Shown: in pieces, positions 23,119 through 35,000 of the stretch
Position numbering within the stretch: position 1 is the stretch's first letter
Layout of the letters: each line of letters begins with the position of its first letter
Notes under the pieces: model-generated
Told to the model about the DNA's origin: nothing
Seen by the model: only the letters and a program-made list of their open reading frames with translations
Database searches by the model: none
Translations under genes and position numbers: made by a program
NCBI GenBank assembly: GCA_950097015.1
Contig: CATNEN010000038.1
Coordinates: 15,060,001-15,124,000, forward strand
Reading direction: 5' to 3'
Source: Macrostomum hystrix
Lineage: Eukaryota > Platyhelminthes > Macrostomidae
DNA length: 64,000 nt

Positions 23119-23365
23119 GCGGCCACCAGTGGTGGCGCAGGACCTCCAGCTGGGGGGGCGGTGTTTGGGTGGTCACCCCCCTGGCCACCAAAAAAAAGGT
23201 CTCAGGTGACCACCCCATGCCCCATGGGGTGACCACACTTGAAGAAATATGGTAAAGTACCAATTTTTTTAAAGTGGTCGGTCACCCCCTGAGGGTGGTG
23301 AGGGGTGGTCACCCGGGGGCAGCCCGCCCCCCCCCCTCCCCCCCTGCGCCGCCACTGGTGGCCAC
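23119..23365. mobile_element. 231-bp hAT-like MITE with 8-bp target duplication
   Basis: The element spans 23127-23357. It starts cagtggtggcgcaggac and ends in the inverted complement gcgccgccactg. Flanking octamers are gcggccac (23119-23126) and gtggccac (23358-23365), seven of eight matching. The interior is GC-rich with ggtggtcaccc palindromes and no ORF, as in a non-autonomous hAT element. Confidence 0.7.
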
Positions 23366-24701
23366 CTTGAAGACAAGACATTTTTTCTCAGTGTCCATTT
23401 CATGTGGCTGGTATGTCACATCTAATGTGCAGCATGGTAACAAGCAGGACAAGCCAAGGCGAGATTCAACTGAAGCCATAAAATGAGAAAAAAGAAGTGT
23501 CATAGGCCTATTGACAATTCACATTATGATATACAACTAAAGAAAATAAAGACTGAGAAGAAGAATTAATCCCCTGTTCTTAATCTTCCTCACCTAAATC
23601 CTCTGAAAGCATTTCATTAGTGGTAGCACATAGAGTTGTTTGCTGTTCAGTTGGTTGCATTTGCTCTTGTAGTTTAGTAAGCAGAGTAGCACCCATGGGT
23701 TTAGCAAGCAGTGTAGAAACATAAGCACCTAGAGGCTCAGCTGGCATATTAGCACGTGGATATGGATTCCCAGATGCAGGTGGGAATTTTGCAGTTGCAG
23801 TTTTGCAGTTGCAGTTTCTGCAACTGCAATTTCGCAGTTGCAGTTCAGTTAAATTGGATTATGACTTTGTAAAAAAGTTTAATATATCAGTTTTTGTTCT
23901 TTTTATTGTTGCTGATTGCTGTACATACATGCGCAACACCCGGCCGACCCGGGTGAAACAAGGGCCAAGCAAGGTAAGTCGCAAAAACCAATCGACCAAG
24001 TGCAAAAAAATCAAAGGGGGGACCAAGGGACAAAAAAGGAAGGCGTGAAGAAAAGGAAAAAGGGGAGAGAAAAAGAGAGCAAATGAGAGCAAACTAAGTC
24101 ATAAATAGAGCAATGAAACGAACTAAGTCGCAAATGAGAGCAAAAACTAAGTTGCACGGCCGGCTAAGATTTGGGAGGTGGCGCATGTATGTTGCTGTAA
24201 TACTAATATTAAATAGGTTAAATTTTACTAACTTTGTAAAAAGTTTCATATATCAGTTTTGTTCTTTTTATTGTAGCTGGTTGCTGTAATGCTAATACTA
24301 AAGTGATATTAGCAGTAAGATGATAGATTAGATGTAGCTAGATGTACAAGAAATAGACATGCTGAAATATACTGATATACTTTGTACTAATGTAGTCCTA
24401 GCTAGTCCTAGATACTTGAAATTATTCTTGAAAGGATATCTTGAAATACAATTGTTGAATTTATTGTGATATATTTAAAATGAAAATTGAAATAAAATTT
24501 ATATTTTCAAACAGTTCCAAAGTTACCAAAACTTCATATTTAGCTTTATTATAAGCCTGATATATGTACATAATACAAAGCAGCCAGAGCAAAAAATGTG
24601 TAAAATGTATACATTTTTATTTAAAATGTGGGGGGCCATGGCCCCACTGTCCCCCATTCCTATGCCTATGCCATCCTTGAACAATAGGCCTAATATTTTA
24701 G
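23366..24701. other. Intergenic DNA with small local repeats
   Basis: Contains a palindromic cluster of gcagttgcag motifs (23790-23845) and two related copies of tatcagttttgttctttttat (about 23885 and 24250), so part is duplicated. No gene is supported. Confidence 0.5.
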
Positions 24702-25526
24702 TATTGGTTTTGACAATCAATATGAGAAGATGGACAATCAAAATGAAGACAGTCATAGATCTGCATGCAGCAGCTCAGCTCAGCTTCGCAGCAGCTGCGG
24801 CTTAGGCCACATACTTTTTTGACGATCGAAATGAGAATTGGACAATCAAACTGGCAACAGGAGCAGTATGCACGTTTATTTGAACAAAAACTTAACATTA
24901 AAATGTATAAATTAAAAAAAAGTTAAAATTTAACAATAGAAACAAGAAATCAACAACAGAAATGGCAACACAGCCTCTAACAGTCAGAAAAAAAGATGGA
25001 AACACAGCAGTCCAGCAGCATGGGTTCTGAACTCCTGCCCAGCAAGGCAGCATCCAAGCTGACGGAAGCAGCGCAATTCCCACGCAGCTGCCTTATACGG
25101 AGTCACGGCTTCAGGCAGTGACTCACGCGCCACTCTCTCCAGCAGCATGTAACGCCACTCTTCCTGGTTCAAGCCTTCTGGGGCAACTGCCTCTTCCTCA
25201 ACGATGTCAGGCTGCGCCAGTCTGCTTTTGATCTTTGCCTTGCGTACTACAGATGTTGCGGAATGCGCGCTGCTCGATGGAAATGCAGACCGTCCATTAC
25301 AACAAACCACGACAAGCCTGGCGATTCTATTCTTTCCTCCATGGTGCTGCCTCGCTACACTAACCGAGCGTTGCCATTTTGATTGTCCAATTCTCATTTC
25401 GATCGTCAAAAAAGTCTGTGGCCTAAGCTGCAGCTGCTGCGAAGCTGAGCTGAGCTGCTGCATGCAGATCTATGGCTGTCTTCATTTTGATTGTCCATCT
25501 TCTCATATTGATTGTCAAAACCAATA
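24702..25526. mobile_element. 821-bp TIR transposon with ~157-bp inverted repeats
   Basis: Positions 24704-24860 and 25368-25524 are near-perfect inverted copies of about 157 bp, starting ttggttttgacaatcaatat. The whole is flanked by TA on both sides (24702-24703 and 25525-25526). Within each inverted repeat a subterminal motif (gacaatcaaaatga-like) recurs. The middle holds a minus-strand open frame (25463-24984, 159 codons, with EEWRYMLLERVARESLPEA) that I do not recognise. TA flanks allow a Tc1/mariner-type mechanism, but the family is not settled. Confidence 0.75.
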
Positions 25527-26001
25527 AAAGTGGCATTCAAATTAGACAATAGGTCCAGATAGAGTTGTGAAACATAGGTACAGAGAGACAAAAATATAGA
25601 TTTACTATAAACATGGCAATAGAGATTAGGCCCTAATGTTGTAAGCTAGGCCAAATATCACAAATTTACAAAACAAAGAAATTTGTTGACTGAGATAACA
25701 AAAAGTATTTAGTAAACCCTTATATAAGGAAAATTGTCAGTTTCCATAGTGCATTCAATGTATGTAAGTTTCCCTCATATTGTGCCATCAAGTAGTTTAC
25801 ATTTATTGTTTATAAACCTTTGCTAGGCCTATTCTAGGAAACCTAACTAATTAAAGGTATTCTATAGACCAGACCAGACCTTTAGATTAAGCCAGATTAA
25901 CCCTGTTATATCTTCATGCAGCTGATTAAAGCCATTTCAGCTTTTTTGGAACAACTCACACACTTGGCTAAATTCGTGCAAAAAAATACATAAATAGTAA
26001 G
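25527..26001. other. Presumed CEP97 upstream region
   Basis: AT-rich, with no repeat or coding signal. It should include the CEP97 promoter and 5' UTR; no core promoter element stands out. Confidence 0.4.
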
Positions 26002-29000
26002 ATGGCGTCATCAGGTCAAGCGCCTGGTCAAACTATGGACCTATCCAATCAAGGTCTTCGCCAATTAGTCCTGCCATCTGATGCGCATCCTGTTACACTA
26101 ATTCTTGATAAGAATGAACTGAAGCGAATCGAGAATTTGGAAGGCAAACAAGACTTGAAGCAGGTTGGCTTTTTAATCCTTGATACTTGAATAATTAAAT
26201 TTGTTAACAATATTAATCCTTTCAGTGATGAAACCTTGATCCCTAGGTCTGCAATCTAGTTGCAATTATGATTGCTCCTTTGTTGCAACATAAATGTCCC
26301 TCTTTACCACTAGGTTACCACTGTCTACCACTAGGTTGCCACTGTCTACCACTAGGTTGCCCCTCTTTACCACTAGGTTACCACTGTCTACCACTAGGTT
26401 GCCACTGTCTACCACTAGGTTGCCCCTCTTTACCACTAGGTTACCACTGTCTACCACTAGGTTGCCCCTGTTTACCACTAGGTTACCACTGTCTACCACT
26501 AGGTTGCCCCTGTTTACGGCTAGGTTGCCCCTCTTTACCACTCGGTTACCACTGTCTACCACTAGGTTGCCCCTCTTTACCACTAGGTTACCACTGTCTA
26601 CCACTAGGTTGCCCCTCTTTACCACTAGGTTACCACTGTCTACCACTAGGTTGCCCCTCTTTACCACTAGGTTACCACTGTCTACCACTAGGTTGCCCCT
26701 GTTTACGGCTAGGTTGCCCCTCTTTAGCAATTATTGTCCCTGTCTACTTCTTATTTGTCCTCAGTTGCCTTAGTGTTTTCATTCTTGATTACCTGATAAT
26801 CTTCAATAGGAACGTCGCTAATGTCCTTCCATTTTTCAATGTATTTTTTTCTAAACAGCTCTCTATAGCCAGCAATCGCATTGTGAGCATGTCTGGCGTG
26901 CTTCATTTGGCCAACCTTACTGTACTAAATCTGCCCAACAACGATTTATCAGCCATCGAGGGTACAAGGAATTTAACCAAGCTAACTTGGCTTAATTTGT
27001 CCGCTAATAGGATACGGGTTAGTCCTGTTTAGTTATTATTTTGTGCTATAATTAGTTCATATAGATGTACTTTCATTCGGTATGCCTTCAATTATATTCT
27101 GCAGAGCATCGAGAATCTCATGCGTACTATTAACTTGCGCCACCTCGACCTGTCGGACAATCAGATTACTGCACTGACCGATTTGTCGCATTTAAAATCG
27201 CTCAGAGTAAGTTTGAAAAAAAATCCAATAAAAATCAACAATTGAGCCCTTTATCTTCTATTGTTTTATAATTTATTTTAGACACTTCTACTACATGGCA
27301 ATCGCTTAGTAACGCTGCGACGAATGCCGCAATATTTGCCGGCGTCGATTACAATACTGTCACTGGCCGAGAATCTCATCGACGATCTAACTGATGTAAG
27401 TTGAGAGAAAATTAACAAATTAACAGTAGGACTACCAAGCCATTTTGCTGCCTGTTTTTATACCAAGGGGCGGAATCCGCCTAGAAATTTTTTTAACAGC
27501 GCCCGAACGCTAACAGCGTTGGTTGGTGACTGATTGGTTGACAGACTAGGCCAGGGGTAGGCAAACTTATTTGCTGGCGGGCCAAAGAGCGAACCTAAAA
27601 GACGACAGCGGGCCGCATTGACTGTATAAATATGAGATTGGGGAGAGATGAGACACGGGAGAGATGAGACACAGAAAGATGATACAAGGGAGAGATTAGT
27701 CACGGGAGAGATGAGACACGGGTGAGATTAGACACGAGAGCGATAGGACACAGGAGAGATTAGACACGGGAGAGATGAGACACAGGAGAGATTAAATACG
27801 GGAGAGATTAGACACAGGAGAGATTAGATACGGGAGAGATTAGACACAGGAAAGATTAGACACGGGAGAGATTAGACACAGGAGAGATTAGACACAGGAG
27901 AGACTAGACACGGGAGAGATAAGACAGGGGAGAGATTAGACAGGGGAGAGATGAGACACGGGAGAGATAAGACATGGAAGAGATGAGACACAGGAGAGAT
28001 TAGACACGGGAGAGATAAGACAGGGGAGAGATTAGACAGGGGAGAGATGAGACACGGGAGAGATAAGACATGGAAGAGATGAGACACGGAAGAGATTAGA
28101 CACGAGAGAGATGAAACAGGACACTGTAGATGTCAGAAAGGGCAACAGGCCGGATTTGGGAGCTTCGAGGGCCGCATCTGGCCCGCGGGCCGGAGTTTGC
28201 CGACCCCTGGACTAGGCGATGGTGTCCTGTGTTTGAGCTGCGCCTAATATTTAGGCTTGATCTGTGAAATTGGAGAAAATCGCGTCAGGTTGTAGGTAGT
28301 GGCCTATTTCTGCCTGTTGTAGCCCTTGAAGGTCCAGTAGCTCCGTTTAGATAAAGGTAGGTGACCACCGAAGACGGAGATGATGCAGGCACATTCGAGT
28401 GACATTCAGATAAATATTGAATGCCTGGCAAGGCAGCACTGAGGCGCAGTGCTAATTCGTGTATAGGTGTGTATGATATACACTAGCGCTTATGGTAAAA
28501 ATCTGACCTTCAAAAAAACAATTGAATATCTCGACGGTCTGAAGAGCTGGCGACTTGATTCTTGTTTCAGAAAATGCGCAACAAAAAAGTTGGCCCGTGT
28601 TCCGTGTGCTTGCAATACTCCGTTCGGGTGCAGATCAAATAATTGTCAGGGGGGAATTCCCCCCCCCTTGGTAGTTCTACTCTTAATATTCAGCTCAGGC
28701 TTTGATTGTTCTAGTTTTCTTCATATCTTTCAGATGTCCAACCTTGCTCACCTGAAGAAGTTGGAGCAGCTTTCCGTAAAAAATAATCCTTGCGTTGAGG
28801 CCCTACCAGAATGGTGAGTTTAGATTCGCAGTTTCTATGGGAGTGATTGAAGGTTGCTATGGGAACGGTTGAGGGTTGCTATGGGGCTTATTGAAGGTTG
28901 CAATGGTAATGGTTGAGGGTTGCTATGGGAATTATTGAAGGTTGCAATGGGAATGATTAAAGGTTGCTATGGGGATGATTGAAGATTGCTATAGGAATGA

Positions 29001-32000
29001 TTAAATGTTACTAATCGAATGGTTTAAGGTTGCTATGAAAATGTTTGAAGGTTGCTATGGTAATGAGTGAAGGTTGCTATGGGAATGAGTGAAGGTTGCT
29101 ATGGGAATGAGTGAATGTTGCTTTGAAAATGGTTGAAGGTTGCTATGGAAATGCCTAAATGTTGCTATGAAGATTTCAAGCGGGTGTGTGATGATTATTT
29201 ATCGGAAAATCACAATCTGCACTGCAGCCAGTTCAACTACCGGCCCTACCTGGTTAACTGGTGCCCCAACCTGAAGCTGCTTGACGGCGCGCCGGTGTCG
29301 GAGCCCGAGGCGCTCAAAGCTGAATGGCTCTATAGCCAGGGTAGGGCGCGCCACTTTGTTGCCGGGCAGCACGCCGAGCTAACAGCCTACCTGCGTCAGC
29401 ATTGCCCGCCTAGGGACGCCTCTCAGGAGTCCGACCTGCTAGCCAAAGTGTTGAACAAGCGCCGGCTGCATCGTCAGGAGGTGTCGGCTAGTCGAGCTTC
29501 GGCCGCTTCCGCCGCGGCTGCCGACGATATGGACGCCGGCTCGGTTCGGTCATCTTCATCTACGCTGAATCGTACGCTGAGCTTTGGTGTTGAGGGAGTC
29601 GGCGGCGGTGCTGGCGGAAGCGGTCAGTACCAACCGTTGCGACATTCCAACTTGAGGCCAAGCACCGCCCCCGATCAGCAGCAACGCTTGCCAGTTGCTA
29701 AGGCAAGTTATGTAACTTGATGGTAGCACTATTAGACATCTAGATCAAGCATAAACATATTTCTGGGATCTCAACTTGCAAGGATACTGAAATTAGGATC
29801 CTCACTGTTAAAGTTCCTCAAACTGGGATCACTTGCCTTTAATATACTCCAGTTGGGATCGCAAACCTTCAAGTTCAAGATCCTCAAATCAGGCTCCCGA
29901 ACACTCAAGATCAACATTTTGGGCTCGCCAACCTTCGTGATCCTCAAACTGGGATCGCGAACCCACAAGATCCTCAAACTGGGATCGCGAACCCACAAGA
30001 TCCTCAAACTGGGATCGCTTGCCTTTAAGTTCAAAATCCTCAAATTAGGATCCCTAACACTCAAGATCAACATTTTTTGTGCTCGATAACCTTCGTAATC
30101 CTCAAATTGGGATCGCGAACCCACAAAATCCTCAAATTAGGATCGCGAACCCACAAGATCCTCAAATTAGGATCCCGAACACTCAAGATCAACATATTGG
30201 GATCGCCAACATATTCGTGATCCTCAAATTGGGATCGCGGATCCGAAACTAAAGATTATTAAATAACACCGCCATTCTTTTATCTTGACTTTAGCAGCAA
30301 CAACAACAGCAGCAGCAGCAGCAGCCGCCTGCTTCGTCGCAGGCCACCGCAGGCTCTCGTCGAGTTGTCCGACTGCCGCCTCGGGCCACCCTGGGCTATG
30401 AGACTCACTCGTCGGATTCGGACACAGTCACCAGAGACGAAGAATTGAATAGCTCGATGTTGCACTCCGAATCTGTCTATGTTCCTGTTGCCGGCACCAA
30501 CGGTAGCAACAGTCGAATCTTGGCCTCTGTACAACCGATGCAATCAGCTCAGTCTCACCACCAGGGACCTCCTGGCAGTCCCGCAGCGCCGATGTCTGCT
30601 TTAGTTCAGCCCCAGCAGCAGCAGCAGCAACGGCAGAGACACCAGAATCAGCCTCCTAATTTATCGTCTGGCAATTCGGCCGATTTAGCTTTGAAGCCAC
30701 CGTCGCCGTCAGTTGACGGGCCGCATTTTGCCAGTCCGCGCAATGCCAAACCGGCTGCGGGCAACCCGACGACTCAGTTCGGGCCGGACGCATTGCTCAA
30801 TAAAGGTGAGCTTCATCAAATATTGATCTGCATTTATTCCGCTTTGCGATAACATTGTGACGAAACTGCTTATTAAAAAATGTCAAATCTCAGGCCCGCC
30901 GACACTGTTCTTGATACAATTTCTTAGAAATGTGTTTTAGAGGATTGTCCCGCATAGGCGTAAATTAAGTGATCGACAAGCTACATGGCAATGTGGCCTC
31001 GCTGTTAAATTAATCGTATCTATGGATACTTGGGTGAGAGACTAGCATGCTAAGCAATCTGCCAATCACCCCGTTCCCCTAGAAAAAAATTAAAATCCGA
31101 ATCACAGATTTTGTAACCACTGTCTGAAAAAATATATTTTAAAGAGCTTCTTATAAATTCCAAAATAGTTTTTCTTAGAAATCTTAAGCACCTGATAACT
31201 TAAAAGTCATAACCACTAAATTTCTTATAAATCATAAAATACTCAGTTTCTTAGAAATCCCAACCACCCAATAACTTAGAAATCCCAACCACCCGATAGC
31301 TTAGAAATCCCAACCACCCGATAGCTTAGAAATCCCAACCACCCGATAGCTTAGAAATCCCAACCACCCGATAGCTTAGATCAATCCCAACCACCCGATA
31401 GCTTAGAAATCCCAACCACCCGATAGCTTAGAAATCCCAACCACCCAATAGCTTAGAAATCCCAACCACCCGATAGCTTAGAAATCCCAACCACCCAATA
31501 GCTTAGAAATCCCAACCACCCGATAGCTTAGAAATCCCAACCACCCAATAGCTTAGAAATCCCAACCACCCAATAGCTTAGAAATCCCAACCACCCAATA
31601 ACTTAGAAATCCCAACCACCCGATAGCTTAGAAATCCCAACCACCCGATAGCTTAGAAATCCCAACCACCCGATAGCTTAGAAATCCCAACCACCCGATA
31701 GCTTAGAAATCCCAACCACCCAATAGCTTAGAAATCCCAACCACCCGATAGCTTAGAAATCCCAACCACCCAATAGCTTAGAAATCCCAACCACCCGATA
31801 GCTTAGAAATCCCAACCACCCAATAGCTTAGAAATCCCAACCACCCAATAGCTTAGAAATCCCAACCACCCAATAGCTTAGAAATCCCAACCACCCGATA
31901 GCTTAGAAATCCCAACCACCCAATAGCTTATAAATCCCAACCACCCGATAGCTTAGAAATCCCAACCACCCAATAGCTTAGAAATCCCAACCACCCGATA

Positions 32001-35000
32001 GCTTAGAAATCCCAACCACCCAATAGCTTAAAAATCCCAACCACCCGATTGCTTAGAAGTCTCAACCACCTGATTTCTTTTAAACCCCTAATATTTGATC
32101 TTCTTAATCTTAACCTGAGTCTTAAATCCTTAAATATTTAAATAACTTAATTTCTAAGAAATCCCAAACGCTGACTTTTTTAGAAATCCCGAAATATCAA
32201 TTTCTCAAAAACCCAAACCACCCAGTTTCTTAAAATTCCCAACCACTTAATTTCTTAGCAATACTCACAACTGAATTCCATAAATATCACGAGTGAACGC
32301 TACTGCCAGGTACATTGCGCTGAAATACCTTTAAAAGTTGGTCAGTTTTGACTTTGTTATATTATTTACCAATGAAATTAGAAGTTTTAGATAATTTCTT
32401 CTCATTATTTCTATAGGCTTCACTCTGCGGCAATTAAGTATGTTTCAGTTTTTTTGTGATTGTGTCTTCTTGCACAAATGCGCCTTCACACAGCACTTTT
32501 AAATAATGCAATCGCATGCTAAGTATTAGAGTGGTGCATGTTGTCCTTTGATTGTTGAAACTTTAGTTCAGTGGTAAAAATTTCTGACTTCCGATCGAGA
32601 GGTCGGGAGTTCGAATCTCGGCCCAACGATGGAACTATTTAAGTTTTTAACTAGAGTGAACTCTGTATTTAGTTTAGCCAGCTGTAAAATGGGGTAGCTG
32701 GGATAGACATTTCATATGCGTAGGCGGGCACCCTCTCCAGGCTATTGACATCAATTAGCTGCACATTCGGCCCTAATTGAAACTTAAAAAAAATATTTTT
32801 GTTAGATATTCTCCGTCTTATAATATTAAAAATAATTGCGGGAGGACAGCGGGCAGTGGCACATCATTTGGTGACACTAGACCCGCAGCCAGCGAGGAGG
32901 CAATTCTGCCCGTTTCGCTGACTCCTGAGCACACACGCACACAGATTACCTGTTCGCAGGCACACGCTCACACAGGTGTGTACATCTGCTCTGACTTTCT
33001 CATCGTCAGTCAGTGTACACTCTCACTGTGCCATGGAGGTTGGCCCTCAAAGGCGTAAATTGCACGACAAGCCCCCAAGCCTTCTCTCTGCGGCTGCGCC
33101 CCAAATGAATGTGGCCTCGCCGCGGAATCGAACTTAGGGACCTTGGTGCGAGAGGCAAACTCGTTAACCGCTCTGCTACTCACCCCCTTATTTTGTCAGT
33201 CTTCATGTAGTTCTGTTATTTGCATCGAATTTATTTTCTGCAATTATTGTGGTGCTAAGTTACATATACCGTATATATTATTTTTATGTGAATTTTGGTA
33301 TTCGATCCTCTCAAATCCCATGCTAAGCCTTTAGTCCTCCTAAATCCACGTATTAAATCTTAAATAACCCTAGATCAGCATAATCATTCTGCAATCCTCC
33401 CATCCAAATGTTGAATCCCCGATCCCTTTATCATCCTATATCCAAATCTCCAAAACACTGATTGTGATTCTCTGATCCTTTAAGAGATCCCAATATTAAA
33501 TTTAATATTATCCCAAATCCCAATATTAATTCTGTGATCCTCCTAAATCCTCACGTATAGTCTCCAAAATCCTCCCAGATCCCAATGTTAAATCCCCAAT
33601 CCTCCCAGATCCCAATTTAAAAAAGCCCTCATCCTCCAAGATATCATGTTAAATCCCTAATCCTCCCAGATCCCAATGTTAAATCCCCAAACCTCCCAGA
33701 TCCGAATGTTAAATCCCCAATCCTCCCAGATCCCAATGTTAAATCTCTAATCATACCAGATCCCAATCTTAAATCCCAATCCTCCCAGATCCCAATGTTA
33801 AATCCCCAAACCTTCCAGATCCGAATGTTAAATCCCCAATCCTCCGAGATCCCAATTAAAAAAACCACTCATCCTCCCAGATATCAATGTTAAATCCCTA
33901 ATCCTCCCAGATCCCAATTTTAAATCCCCAATCCTCCCAGATCCCAATGTTAAATCCCCAATCCTCCCAGATCCCAATTTAAAAAAACCCTCATCCTCCA
34001 ATATATCAATGTTAAATCCCTAATCGTCCCAGATCCCAATTTTAAATCCCCCATTCTCCAAGATCCCTATGTTAAATCCCCGATCCTCCCAGATCCTAAT
34101 CTTAAATGCCCGATCCTCCCAGATCCCAATGTTAAATCCCTAATCTTCCCTAACTCCTAGATCGAGTCCGAAATCCTCCCAGATCCTATTTTGCGGTAAA
34201 ATTGCTCCCAGCAGATTCCTGTTTTGAGCACTCCCATTCTATTTCTTGTAGGACTGCACGCGGCAGCCGTTCGCATCCAGTCAGCCTGGCGGGGCTATCG
34301 GGCGCGTCACCTCAATCCGCGCATTCGTCTGCTGAGGGAGCGCCTCTATCGCCGGCGTGTCCAGCAGCACCTGGCCTTCCTTCATCGCCAACTGGAGGCC
34401 TATCACGAGTCCTATCAGCAGGAGCGCCGGTGTCGCCTGCTCCAGGTTGAAGCGATTCGCTGCCTACTAGCCGAAGTTGAGCAGTTAAAAAGCTGGCAGC
34501 CGGCTGTTAACGCTTCGCTGCAAAGATTGGACGAGCGCAGCGATAGAGCCGACAATGAGATCAACCGGCTGCGCGAACTGTTTCGTCGACGAAGATTCGA
34601 CGGAGAAGACTCCGGCCAGGACGATGTCGACGCGGTTACGGCCGGCGTTGGTGGCGCCTCAGAAACTGTCGACACGGCGACGGTCGTGACAGATCTGCTG
34701 AGCAGTGTCAAGCATCCGGGATGTCCTCTGCCTCCAACCATGGTTACCGTGGCCAGCGTCGTTGGAGACGGCGGTGGCGTTAGATCTATCGAAGTCAAAT
34801 GGCAACCGTCCGATGGCTTGGTCACTTCGCAAGGTGAGACATTTTTAATCATCAATGACCATTTGTTATAACAGTAGAACTACCAAGTCGGATAATGTAA
34901 CAATATTGTGCTGCACCCGAACGGAGTAACGCAAGCACACGAAACTCAAGAACACGGGCCAACTTTTTGTTGCGCATCATCTGAAATAAGAATCAAGTCG

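Larger units (their letters stand above)
27427..28687 (+). mobile_element. TTAA-bounded dispersed element, copy 2, in CEP97 intron 4
   Basis: TTAA then cagtaggactaccaag opens the element, and cttggtagttctactc then TTAA closes it, giving inverted termini of about 16 bp with TTAA on each side. Between them lies the repeat shared with 7694-8170 and 34869-35285. It is interrupted by a hAT-like element at 27552-28209. TTAA flanks suggest a piggyBac-type MITE, but the internal similarity to the LINE relic's 3' end leaves the class open. Confidence 0.5.

Noticed and set aside
24984-25463. Host gene on the minus strand
   Set aside because: It lies wholly within a TIR element and partly inside its inverted repeat; no recognised domain.
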